In this document: positions 39,490 through 48,993 of the stretch, piece by piece
Layout of the letters: each line of letters opens with the position of its first letter
Numbering within the stretch: position 1 is the first letter of the stretch
Assembly (NCBI RefSeq): GCF_018294505.1
Contig: NC_057808.1
Span: forward strand, 359,380,588 to 359,444,587
Reading direction: 5' to 3'
Source: Triticum aestivum
Taxonomy: Eukaryota > Streptophyta > Magnoliopsida > Poales > Poaceae
Length of the DNA: 64,000 bases
Notes under the pieces: generated by a model
Databases searched by the model: none
Seen by the model: the letters and a program-made list of their open reading frames with translations, nothing else
What the model was told of the DNA's origin: nothing
Made by a program: the position numbers and the translations under genes

Positions 39490-41500
39490 CGGACTCCAAA
39501 TTTACCACAGCATGTTGGTGCCATGTCATGGCACCAAGCCAAGTTTCATTATTTTCATGCGTGTTTTGGATTTACAGGAATTAAAAAACTAAGTTTCTCA
39601 ATGTTTCCAACCCAGCCACGACGCCCAGAATTTTGAATTTCATTCCCATTTCTTGCATGGAACCTAGAAATTTACCCGAGGACACACATGTGATTTTTCA
39701 ACCAACTTTGGTGCACTGGAACATGTGCTTGTATTTCAAATTTGAATTATGCACACAAAGGTGACACGTTCCCTCCCAGAACCACGAGCCTTCTTGAGAG
39801 AAGCTCCGATTTGCAAGAAGCTTATACCAAAATTTGTTCCTATTCGGCCAATTTTTTTTACCACGGCATGGTACTACCATGACATGACACCATGCCAAGT
39901 TTCATGATTTTAAAACCAAGTTTCTCAATGTTCTCGACCGAGCCACGATGCCCAGATGTTTGAATTTTATTCTCATTTTTTGCATGGGACCTACTCCCTC
40001 CTTCCATCTATATAGGGCCTAATGTGTTTTTCAAGACAGCCTTTGACTATTGACAAGATTAATAGCACATGAGACGTATACTATGAAAATTATATTATTG
40101 GAAGCTCCTTTGACATACAAATTTGAAGGTATGCTTTGTGTAAGTTGCATGTCATATATTATTGCTCTAACGTTTGGTCAAAGTTAGCCTCGAAAAACAT
40201 ATTAGGACCTATATAGATGGAAGGAGGGAGTAGAAATTCACCCGAGGACACAAATGTGATTTTTCAACCAACTTTGGTGCACGGGAGCATGTGCTTGTAG
40301 TTCAAATTTGTATTATGCACATTAAATGACCAAAAACTCAATTAATGTGTAAATAAGGCCAAACGAAGCCAGAATAATTCCAAAATTTAACATGGCACTC
40401 ATGTAGTTCTATGTTGCCTTTGTAAATAAACTCAAGGGGGACAACGTATATCGTTTCGCACTCAAAGGTGGCACGTTCCCTCTCAGAACCACGAGCCTTC
40501 TTGAGAGAAGCTTCGGTTTGCAAGAAGCTTATACCAAAATCTATTCCTATTCGGCCAATTTTTTTACCACAACATGGTAGTACCATGACATGACATCCAT
40601 GCCAAGTTTCATGATTTTCAGACGTGTTTTGGATTTACAAGAATTTTAAAACCAAGTTTCTCAATGATCTCGGCCGAGCCACGATGCCCAGATGTTTTAA
40701 TTTTATTCTCATTTCTTGCATGGGACCTAGAAATTCACCCGAGGACACAAATGTGATTTTTCAACCAACTTTGGTGCACGAGAGCATGTGCTTGTAGTTC
40801 AAATTTGACTTATGCACATTAAATAACCAGAAACTCAATTAATGTATAAAAAACGACAAACGAACCCGGAATAATTCCAAAATTTAACAGGGCACTAATG
40901 TAGTTCTATGTTGCCTTTGTTAAGAAACTCAACGGGGGCAGCGCATATCGTTTCAAACTCAAAGGTGGCACGTTCCCTCTCGGAACCACGAGCTTCCAAA
41001 TCGGCCCAATTTTTTACCACAACATGTTAGTGCCATGACATGACACCATGCCAAGTTTCATGATTTCCAGGCAAGTTTTGGATTTACATGAATTTAAAAT
41101 CAAAGTTTCTCGATGTTCTCGGCCGAGTCATGACGCCCAGATGTTTGAATTTCATTCTCATTTCTTCCATGGGACCTAGAAATTCAACCAAGGACACACA
41201 TGTGATTTTTCAACCCACTTTGGTGCACCGGAGCATGTGCATGCAATTCATATTTAGATTATGCACATTAAAAGTCTAGAAAGTCAATTAATGTATAAAA
41301 AGGCCAAATGAACCCGAAATAATTCCGAAATTTAACAGGGCACTCATATAGTTCTATGTTGCCTCTGTAAATAAAATCAGGGGGAGGCAGCATATATCGT
41401 TTCGCACACAAAGGTGACACGTTCCCTCTCGGAACCACGAGGCTTGTTGAGAGAATCTCCGGTTTTGCAAGAGGCTTATACCAAAACTTGTCCCAACTCA
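39490..41500. repeat. Diverged tandem array, about four units of 450 bp
   Basis: GCCAAGTTTCAT anchors at 39535, 39894, 40601 and 41050. Subtracting the 237-bp MITE in unit 2 gives spacings of 359, about 470 and 449. Shared phrases include CACGTTCCCTC(T/C)C(G/A)GAACC, CGAGCCTTCTTGAGAGAAGC, GATTTTTCAACCAACTTTGG and CCAAAATTTAACA(T/G)GGCACT. No conserved frame. Confidence 0.85.
39994..40230. mobile_element. Stowaway-type MITE (237 bp) inside a tandem unit
   Basis: CTCCCTCCTTCCATCTATAT at left and ATATAGATGGAAGGAGGGAG at right, exactly inverted, with TA at 39992-39993 and 40231-40232. The host phrase GGGACC|TA|GAAATTC is intact in the neighbouring units, confirming the insertion point. Confidence 0.93.
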
Positions 41501-42582
41501 GCCAAAAATTATACGTATGAAAACAGGGTTTAGATTATCCCAAACATCTCGCTACCTAGACCAATAATGTAGTATGATTTGAATTCAACATAAAATGGAT
41601 ACAAATATTTGAATTGGAGAGCGTATGGTACATGTAGTTCATAGTGAAATATGATTAGTGCTATATGTATGTTTTTTGTTATCAAGATAATATTTAAATT
41701 ATTGTATAACTTGACAACAATCGTATTCAAATAAGGAAAATTGATTCAAATTTAGTCCATATGGTAGATGACAATAAATATGTTCACATGGTGGAGTAAA
41801 ATGTTCATATATGATGGAAGATCAAAATGTACGAGTACATCCATTAGAAACCGCAAGGTCACCTAACAATATATTCGAATTCAACAAAACGTGGATTCAA
41901 AAATTGAAATTCGAGATCATGGCATCTGTAATCATATAAAAAGGGACATTACTCTTTCTTTGGTGGGAATTGATTTGTTTTTTGTTGTTGTTGAGGGAAG
42001 TGCGAATCGATTTGGTACTGTGCAGGGTAATCTTGTTCTCCCGATTTTTTTACATTTTTCTTGTAGTTTTTTCAATGGCATCTATAGCAATATAGTAAAA
42101 GGGGACATGACTCTCTTGTGTCTTGTATGAATTGTTTTTTTACACGTTAAGTTTGTTCTGCCGAACAAGGAATCCGCACCTTGTTATCCCGAAATTTTCA
42201 AGCTCGAGTATCTTTTGTCTCACCTGCTTTCAAACTCCTGCTTCTTCAACCCGCGCCACGCCTTGTTATCCCAAAATTTGGACGCGCGCGAGAACTCCCT
42301 CCTCATCCGAAATCGCTCCCGCAGCCCAGACACGCGAAATCCCCCTTCTACCCCTCAGCTAGAAATGAAGCTCCACGTCGCGGTGTCAAAACCGGTGGGG
42401 GTACGCTGGTAACTTACCCTACATTTCAGACAAGCGCGTCCCTAAGCTTGTCTCCCCTCCCCCTTCGCCCCCCCATTCGTACACCGAGGCCGCGAAAACC
42501 CACGAAAACCCACGCTCCTCCGTCGGCCTCCCGACCGCCGCCCAGCCGGAGACTCTTCCCCGACTACGTCGTCCACCGCAAC
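41501..42582. other. AT-rich then GC-rich non-coding flank of the chromovirus
   Basis: 41500-42120 is AT-rich without frames. 42170-42580 is CT/GC-rich and 5'UTR-like (CTTGTTATCCC(G/A)AAATTT(T/G) occurs twice at 42180 and 42262). It could be a gene's 5' region disrupted by the LTR at 42583, but no coding sequence is identifiable. Confidence 0.35.
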
Positions 42583-44472
42583 TGTAACACCCCGAGAATC
42601 ATGCTACAGTAACTCTTTGTGATTAAGCTAATCATGTTGCTAAACAGGGCTTGATCACATTGGCATCACATTCCTGCTCAGACTCCTAATTCAAACTTCA
42701 ATTAAATTTAAAGTGGAAAATAAAAGTTTTCAAAATTTTAAATAGAAATGTTCGGGCCATGTCAATTATTGCATCGGTAATTATGGTGAAGTAATCACAT
42801 TTTTATAAAATGCCTAAACGCTTTTAAATGCATTAAAACAGAAAAGAAAATAAATAAAAAAGAAAAGAAAATGCAACAGGGGAGAAACAAACAAAAAAAA
42901 GAGAAGAAGAGAAACCCCCCCTTCCCCCACTGGGCCGAGCCCAGGCCCAGCCGGCCTGGCCCACCCCGCGCGACCGTGCCCTCCCCTTCCCTGTTCCCCC
43001 GACCGGGGTCGGAACAGGGGCAGGTCCCCGCCACACCACCTCGCCGGCGACGGGGGAGGATAAGGCCGCCCCGACGCCTCGGCCTCCGCCCATCCCTCCC
43101 ACTTGCCCCTCTCCGTCGTTCACGCGGCCACTGAGCCTCGTTCCCCTCCCCGACGTGTCCACGAGCTCCGCCGCGTCGAGCCCGTCCTCCCCGACCACCT
43201 GCTCAAGCCGGGACCCCCTACATCACCCCCAACGCCGTCGCCTTCTTCCTCGGGTCGCCGCCGTCTCCTTCGACTCCGGCGACTACTGCTGCTACTAAGC
43301 CACCCACGGGCCTTTCTTGCGCCGCGCGGTGAGCCCCTCATCCTCTCCCCTCGCTCTCCTGGCCTCTTGAGCTCTTGTAGCCGCCGCTCTGCTTGCGCCC
43401 GAACGCGTCGCCGCGGAGCTCGCCGCCGGCAAGGCTCCGGTGACCTTTTGGTCACGGGCTCAAGCCCGTTGCACTCCCCACAGCGCGTAGATGCTCCCCA
43501 GCCCCTCCGCTTGCTCGATAGCACGCCGTAGCCCCGTTTCCGTCGGGCACCCGTGCACGCCGCCGCCTCCGCCGCTCGCCGGCGCCGATTCCGGCCAAGT
43601 TCGGCGAAGCTACGGCCATCACTGGATGCGGCGCTGCGAGCTCCTTCGAATGAGCCTAGCCCCGCTCCTCCCCGAGCCCCGTAGCGCGATTCCGGCCAAC
43701 TCCGGCGAGGGGCCGCCTCTGTTTTGGTCGCCGGAGTCGCTCCGGCACCGGCCGCCGATGTGGCTGGCCTGGGGCCACCCCAGAGCCACTGCCAGTGGGC
43801 CCCGTGGGTCCCAGTTGACTGGGTTGACCCAGTCAACTGCTGACTGGGCAGGCCCCAGCCACTGACGTGCGGGCCCCACCACTTAATCCGATAATTAAAA
43901 CGTTTTTATAATTAAAACTAATTAGTTTAGGTAATTAGACTATGACAGGTGGGGTCCAGTAGTTAATTAATCTAATTTTAGTTAATTTAATCTTCTGATT
44001 AGTCCACTGTCTATGACAGGTAGGACCCACCTGTCTGGTTTGACTGGTCAGCCGACCTGTTGACCTGCTGATGTCAGCATTACCTCATGCTGACGTCATA
44101 ATTCATTTTTGCTAAATTCAAATAATTCCAGAAATTCAAATAATCTTCGAAAATTCATATCTTCTAAACCGTAACTCGGATGAAAATGTTTTCTACATGA
44201 AAGTTGCTCAGAACGACGAGACGAATCCGAATACGCAGTCACTTCGTCCACCACACCTCCCTAACCTATCGAACTAGCAACTTTCCCCCTCCGGTCCGTC
44301 TGTCCGAAAACGCGAAACATCGGGAATACTTCCCGGATGTCCCCCCCCCCTTGCCGGAACCACCTACTGTCGCGCTAGGACACACCTAGCACCGCTCATT
44401 GTCATGTCACGCATCGTCTTGTTTATGTTTGCATTGTATTTACTGTTTCTTCCCCCCTCTTCTCTCCGGTAG

Positions 44473-44547
44473 ACTACGAGACTGACGCTGCTGCTGCCCA
44501 GTTCGACTACGGAGTCGACGACCCCTCCTACTTGCCAGAGCAACCAG
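44473..44547 (+). other. Exon-like island A in the 5' LTR
   Basis: 75 nt preceded by a pyrimidine tract and GGTAG|, followed by the non-consensus but known GC donor CCAG|GCAAGC. In the one frame that would splice to island B it encodes YETDAAAAQFDYGVDDPSYL and a PEQP end. The equivalent in the 3' LTR (53986-54060) is identical, including splice sites. Confidence 0.4.
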
Positions 44548-44772
44548 GCAAGCCCCCCCCTTGATCACCAGATATCGCCTATTCTTCTCTATACTGCTTG
44601 CATTAGAGTAGTGTAGCATGTTACTGCTTTCCGATATCCTATCCTGATGCATATCCTATCCTTGCTACTACTGTTGTTACCTTTACCTGCAATCCTACAT
44701 GCATAGTATAGGATGCTAGTTTTCCATCAGTGGCCCTACATTCTTGTCCGTCTGCTGTGCTATACTATCGGG

Positions 44773-44825
44773 CCGTGATCACCTGGGCGGTGATCACGGG
44801 TATATACTTATATACTATATACATG
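44773..44825 (+). promoter_or_regulatory. Inverted repeat plus TATA-rich tract in the LTR
   Basis: CCGTGATCACC, five bases, GGTGATCACGG (44773-44799), followed immediately by TATATACTTATATACTATAT. The same module is in the 3' LTR at 54288-54340. Likely the U3 promoter with an operator-like palindrome; not proven. Confidence 0.5.
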
Positions 44826-45350
44826 ACACATGTGATGACTAAAGTCGGGTCGGCTCGTAGGAGTACCCGCGAGTGGATCTTTGTGGCGGAGCGACAGGGC
44901 AGGTTGAGACCGCCTAGGTGAGAGGTGGGCCTGGCCTTGGTCGGCGTTCGCGGTTACTTAACACGCTTAACGAGATCTTGGTATTTGATCTGAGTCTGGC
45001 CATTTGGTCTATACGCACTAACCATCTACGTGGGAGTAGTTATGGGTATCCCGACGTCGTGGTATCAGCCGAAGCTCTTTTGACGTCAGCAACTGAGTGG
45101 CGCGCGCCGCATTGGACCGTAAGCTCGCGCTTGTATTAAGGGGGCTAGGTCTGCTTCCGGCCGCGTACGCAACGTGCAGGTGTGCATAGGGCGATGGGCC
45201 CAGACCCCTGCGCGCATAGGTTTAGACCGGCGTGCTGACCTCTCTGTTGAGCCTAGGTGGGGCTGCGACGCGTTGATCTTACGAGGCCGGGCATGACCCA
45301 GAAAAGTGTGTCCGGCCAAATGAGATCGAGCGTGTTGGGTTATGTGGTGC

Positions 45351-45404
45351 ACCCCTGCAGGGAAGTTTATCTATTCGAATAGCCGTGTCCCTCGGTAAAA
45401 GGAC
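45351..45404 (+). promoter_or_regulatory. Palindrome block conserved between two LTR families
   Basis: ACCCCTGCAGGG, a short spacer, CTATTCGAATAG (12-base palindrome), CCGTGTCC and CGGTAAA(A)GGAC. Found also at 54866-54919 and, reversed, at 56638-56692 in the LTR of the minus-strand relative, although most other LTR sequence differs. Confidence 0.7.
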
Positions 45405-45805
45405 GACCCGGAGTTGTACCTTGACCTTATGACAACTAGAACTGGATACTGAATAAAATACACCCTTGCAAGTGCCAGATACAACTCGGTGATCGCTCTC
45501 TAACAGGGCGACGAGGAGGGGATCGCCGGGTAGGATTATGCTATGCGATGCTACTTGGAGGACTTCAATCTACTCTCTTCTATATGCTGCAAGATGGAGA
45601 TGGCCAGAAGCGTAGTCTTTGACGGGACTAGCTATCCCCCTTTTATTCTGGCATTCTGCAGTTCAGTCCACTGATATGCCCCTTTACACATATACCCATG
45701 CATATGTAGTATAGCTCCTTGCTTGCGAGTACTTTGGATGAGTACTCACGGTTGCTTCTCTCCCTCTTTTTCCCCTTTTCCTTTCTATCTGGTTGTCGCA
45801 ACCAG

Positions 45806-45906
45806 ATGTTGGAGTCCAGGAGCCAGACGCCACCGTCGACGAAGACACCTACGACACTGGAGGTGCCTACTACTACGTGCAGCCTGCTGACGATGATCAG
45901 GAGTAG
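45806..45906 (+). other. Exon-like island B in the 5' LTR
   Basis: An unusually strong pyrimidine tract (45760-45800) ends in CGCAACCAG|. The island continues island A's frame as VGVQEPDATVDEDTYDTGGA then YYYVQPADDDQE and a TAG. It is acidic and tyrosine-rich. The 3' LTR copy is absent because that LTR is truncated upstream. Confidence 0.4.
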
Positions 45907-46207
45907 TTAGGAGGATCCCAGGCAGGAGGCCTGTGCCTCGTTCGATCTGTATCCCAGTTTGTGCTAGCCTTCTTAAGGCAAACTTGTTTAACTTATGTCT
46001 GTACTCAGATATTGTTGCTTCCGCTGACTCGTCTGTGATCGAGCACTTGTATTCGAGCCCTCGAGGCCCCTGGCTTGTATTATGATGCTTGTATGACTTA
46101 TTTATGTTGTAGAGTTGTGTTGTGATATCTTCCCGTGAGTCCCTGACCTTGATCGTACACATTTGCGTGCATGATTAGTGTACGGTCAAATCGGGGGCGT
46201 CACAAGT

Positions 46208-46219
46208 TGGTATTAGAGC
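46208..46219 (+). other. Primer-binding site, initiator-Met tRNA type
   Basis: TGGTATTAGAGC starts 4 bases after the LTR end. It differs by one base from the common TGGTATCAGAGC seen for the neighbouring element at 55412 and 63423. Confidence 0.88.
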
Positions 46220-46539
46220 CGACTGCCTGTAGGAATCCCCCTTTCCACACTCCTTGGCCGAAGTCGAGTCTAGACATTACAAAACTTTTACTAACATGGC
46301 TGTGTGTCTTACGGGCCCACGTCGCCATTGGGTGGTACTAGGATCTTTTACTCCTCGCCCTTTACTCTGGGATTCTGAACTTTCTTCTACTCGGGTTAAA
46401 CGAATTTACTGACTCTAACACTAGGATCCCGTGACCGCGTTCACCCCAAAGTTGGATAAGCGATAGTTGATTCTTAGAATAGTATTTTGAACAATTCACA
46501 CACTGTCATTTGACTCCTTTGAAACGTCTTTGCTTTCAG

Positions 46540-47298
46540 ATGGAACCCACGAGGCAGGTCGTGCGCCACACGACGGCCATTGGTGCCTCGGGATCACCGG
46601 CTGTGCTAGCTGAGATGATGACCTATCTGGGTTATCGCTGGCACCCTGAGTACACCGTCTACGAGGAGTACCAGGACTTTAACCAGGAGCAGTACCGTGC
46701 CATCGTCCACCTCTACTCTCGGGAGTATGACTCCACTACTGTGCTGCACACCACACATGGAGTTGGTGTGACCATCGATATGGCTGTCCACGATGTTGCC
46801 TATGCTGCTCTGACACGTCTTCGTGGAGAGTATCGGGATTTGGACGCCTCCCCTTTCAGGCACATTGCTATCGCATCCGATGTTGGTGCGGAGGGATACT
46901 ATACTGCTGCCTACTCCACTGTCACCCGAGAGCCCTTCTACCATCAGAACCTGGTTCTGCATGCTGATGGGCTGGATCGAGCTAACCGAGCTCTTCGCCA
47001 CGAGATGTATACCACCCGTCAACACCGTTACTGTGCCCTGACGCTGCTGCACCCCTTTGTCCAATCTGGACAGGTACCGCGTACTGCGATCTACCCAGCC
47101 AGGACCGTGATGTCCCACGGTGTCGGTTGGCCAGGGGTGGGAGGCTACTCTCCCGCACTTGGTCCTCTTTTGCCACCTGAGCGTCGGGCTCTACACCTGA
47201 GTATCCGCGGCCCCCAGTCTGCTGACGTGGAGGGCTATCCGTTGCCTCACTACCAGCTGTCGGGCTACGATTACCTCCACAGTACCTCTTGGGACTGA
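46540..47298 (+). CDS. Extra ORF upstream of gag; dsRNA-binding-domain-like N-terminal half
   Basis: 252 codons, undamaged. I chose the ATG at 46540 because it follows a splice-acceptor-like TTTGCTTTCAG; the in-frame ATG at 46510 is also possible. Residues about 20-96 follow the order of a double-stranded-RNA-binding domain: helix PAVLAEMMTYLGYR, then PEYTVYEE, QYRAIVHLYSRE, a Gly-Val-Gly turn (HGVGVT) and a final helix MAVHDVAYAALTRLRGE with the Ala-Ala pair. The Lys-Lys-x-x-Lys RNA contacts are not present (TIDMA instead). Residues 97-252 are unrecognised and rich in Tyr, Pro and His. No zinc knuckle. It is not a normal gypsy gene; location before gag suggests a separate spliced message. 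Function unknown. Confidence 0.7.
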   Translation: MEPTRQVVRHTTAIGASGSPAVLAEMMTYLGYRWHPEYTVYEEYQDFNQEQYRAIVHLYSREYDSTTVLHTTHGVGVTIDMAVHDVAYAALTRLRGEYRDLDASPFRHIAIASDVGAEGYYTAAYSTVTREPFYHQNLVLHADGLDRANRALRHEMYTTRQHRYCALTLLHPFVQSGQVPRTAIYPARTVMSHGVGWPGVGGYSPALGPLLPPERRALHLSIRGPQSADVEGYPLPHYQLSGYDYLHSTSWD

Positions 47299-47520
47299 TG
47301 TAGGCTTGCTTGTAGTGTTAGATGCATTCGCCGTGAGCCTGTGTGCCGCCTATGATGTTTTAGTATATGTACTGAACTCTATGCATGACCCCTTTTGTAA
47401 GTTATGCCGACTACTATGTAGTAGCTATCGTGCTCCTTTCATTATGCATGTTTCATCAGGAATGATTCTTGTCTTTGCAAATTTCTCAATGCTAAACTAC
47501 CCCTGTTATATATTAGCAGG

Positions 47521-48420
47521 ATGGTTAGACCAGATGGTCGTGGTCGTGGTGGCGATGCCCCACCACCACCTGAGTACATGGCTGGTATGATCCAACAGTT
47601 TGAACTGAACCGCCCGTTCATGGAAAATATGATGGCTCAGTTTCCTCGCCCCAATATGAACCAGCAGCCAGCCCAAGTGACTCTTCAAGATTTCATACGC
47701 CTCAACCCAACCATCTACCGCAGCTCAACTCAGCCTCTGGATGCTGATGACTGGCTCCGTGACATCACCTATGAGATGGAGTCTGCTCATGTAGCCCCTG
47801 CCAGCTATGTCACCTTTGCTTCCTTCTTCTTGAAGGGACCCGCAGCTCAATGGTGGGACAGCCACAGGCATACTCTGCCAGCTGGAACAATCATCACATG
47901 GCCAGACTTCCAAGCAGCTTTCCGTGCCCGCTTCATTCCTCAGGGAGTCATGGACCGGAAGAAGCGTGAGTTCCGCAACCTCACCCAAGGCAACAAAACT
48001 GTTGAAGCTTATCAGTGGGAGTTTCTGGACTTGTCCCGCTATGCTGAAGAGGACATTGCAACTGATGCACACAGACAGGAGAAGTTCCGTGATGGCCTTC
48101 AAGCTGACATCAAGCTCGCACTTCTAGTGCATGACTTTGCTGATTTCGCCACCTTGGTGAACAAGGCCATCAATGTCGAAACTGGTCTGCAGGAATACCA
48201 GAGCTCTCACAGGCGCAACCGTGACACGGGCTCATCTTCGGGCTCGCCCTCACAGAAGCGTAAGATATGGATCCCGAACAGCATGTACCGTCCAAATGCA
48301 TCTGCCCCAAGGCAGACCTATGCTGCACCTCGTATGCCTCCACCACCATCTAGGCAGTCAAGACTTCCAGCTCCACCATCCCAAGCTCCTGTTCCCACTC
48401 CCAATAACGGTCTGTGCTAG
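47521..48420 (+). pseudogene. Gag of the chromovirus, ends in a nonsense codon in the zinc knuckle
   Basis: The ATG is two bases after TATATTAGCAG, another acceptor-like site. The capsid region has TLQDFIRLNPTIYRSSTQPL, DADDWLRDITYEMES, FFLKGPAAQWWDSH and NKTVEAYQWEFLDLSRYAEE. The tail is basic and Ser/Pro-rich. The CCHC nucleocapsid motif starts NNGLC and is then interrupted by a TAG (48418-48420), after which KCGQPGHRARGC completes it in the same frame. Gag assembles particles and packages RNA. 47299-47520 is the spacer after the extra ORF. Confidence 0.88.
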
Positions 48421-48993
48421 AAGTGTGGACAACCAGGTCACCGTGCCAGGGGCTGCAATCAGAATCAGAATCAACTTGCCCTTCCAGCAACGGGCCGTGG
48501 TAAAAACCAGCCCCGCAACAACAATGCTAAGTCTTATGGTCATGCTCATGCCAACCACGTTGATCTCAACGAAGCTCAAGACCTGCCTGCTACTGTGATG
48601 GGTACACTCCTCGTAAATTCAGTACCAGCATCCGTTTTATTTCATACAGGTGCATCGCATTCATTCATGTCAGAAGATTTTGCATACAAGCACGACGTTA
48701 AATGTGAGGAGATGAACACCTCTATATTGGTCAAAACCCCCGTGGGACAGTGTCAAACCTCCCTAGTTGGCATCGATGTCCCCGTGGAAATCGAAGGGCT
48801 GGAATTCTATGCCTCTCCCATTATCCTGAAGTCGTCTAACATCGACCTCATTTTGGGTATGGATTGGTTGAAAGCGCATACTGCTTCTATAGTTTGCGCC
48901 ACTAAGACCGTCCATCTGCTACACCCTTTAGATGAGATAGTTACTTACCAAGCCCATCTGGTGCAAAATTCCGAGGAAGGCTCTATGCATTGA
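48421..48993 (+). pseudogene. Nucleocapsid tail and aspartic protease with catalytic Asp replaced by His
   Basis: Same frame as gag past the TAG. The zinc knuckle remainder is followed by a linker and the protease: SVLFHTGASHSFMSEDFA, where the residue before TGAS is His, then YASPIILKSSNIDLILGMDW. Loss of the Asp would make the protease inactive. The frame ends at 48991-48993 (SMH then TGA), overlapping the pol frame start. A shift of one or two bases there breaks the polyprotein. Confidence 0.85.

Larger units (their letters stand above)
42583..46204 (+). repeat. 5' LTR of the chromovirus (3622 bp)
   Basis: It begins TGTAACACCCCGAGAATCAT and ends GGGGGCGTCACA. It has a GC-rich block (42900-43860), two exon-like islands after strong pyrimidine tracts (44473-44547, 45806-45906), an inverted repeat (44773-44799) directly before TATATACTTATATACTATAT, and a palindrome-bearing block at 45351-45404. 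Long GC-rich frames on both strands (43103-43836) are not genes. Confidence 0.9.

Noticed and set aside
42365..42412. Short coding start MKLHVAVSKPVGVRW after a UTR-like stretch
   Set aside because: Fifteen codons ending in a stop, no continuation through a plausible splice donor, and directly next to an LTR insertion.
43103..43865. Long frames on both strands (up to 238 codons) in the chromovirus LTR and the copies at 52524-53396
   Set aside because: High GC lowers stop frequency on all frames. The products are low-complexity Arg/Pro/Ser/Ala and the frames are broken by indels between the two LTRs.
45086..45352. 88-codon frame repeated identically at 54601-54867
   Set aside because: The identity is explained by being in both LTRs of one element. 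No start context or domain.
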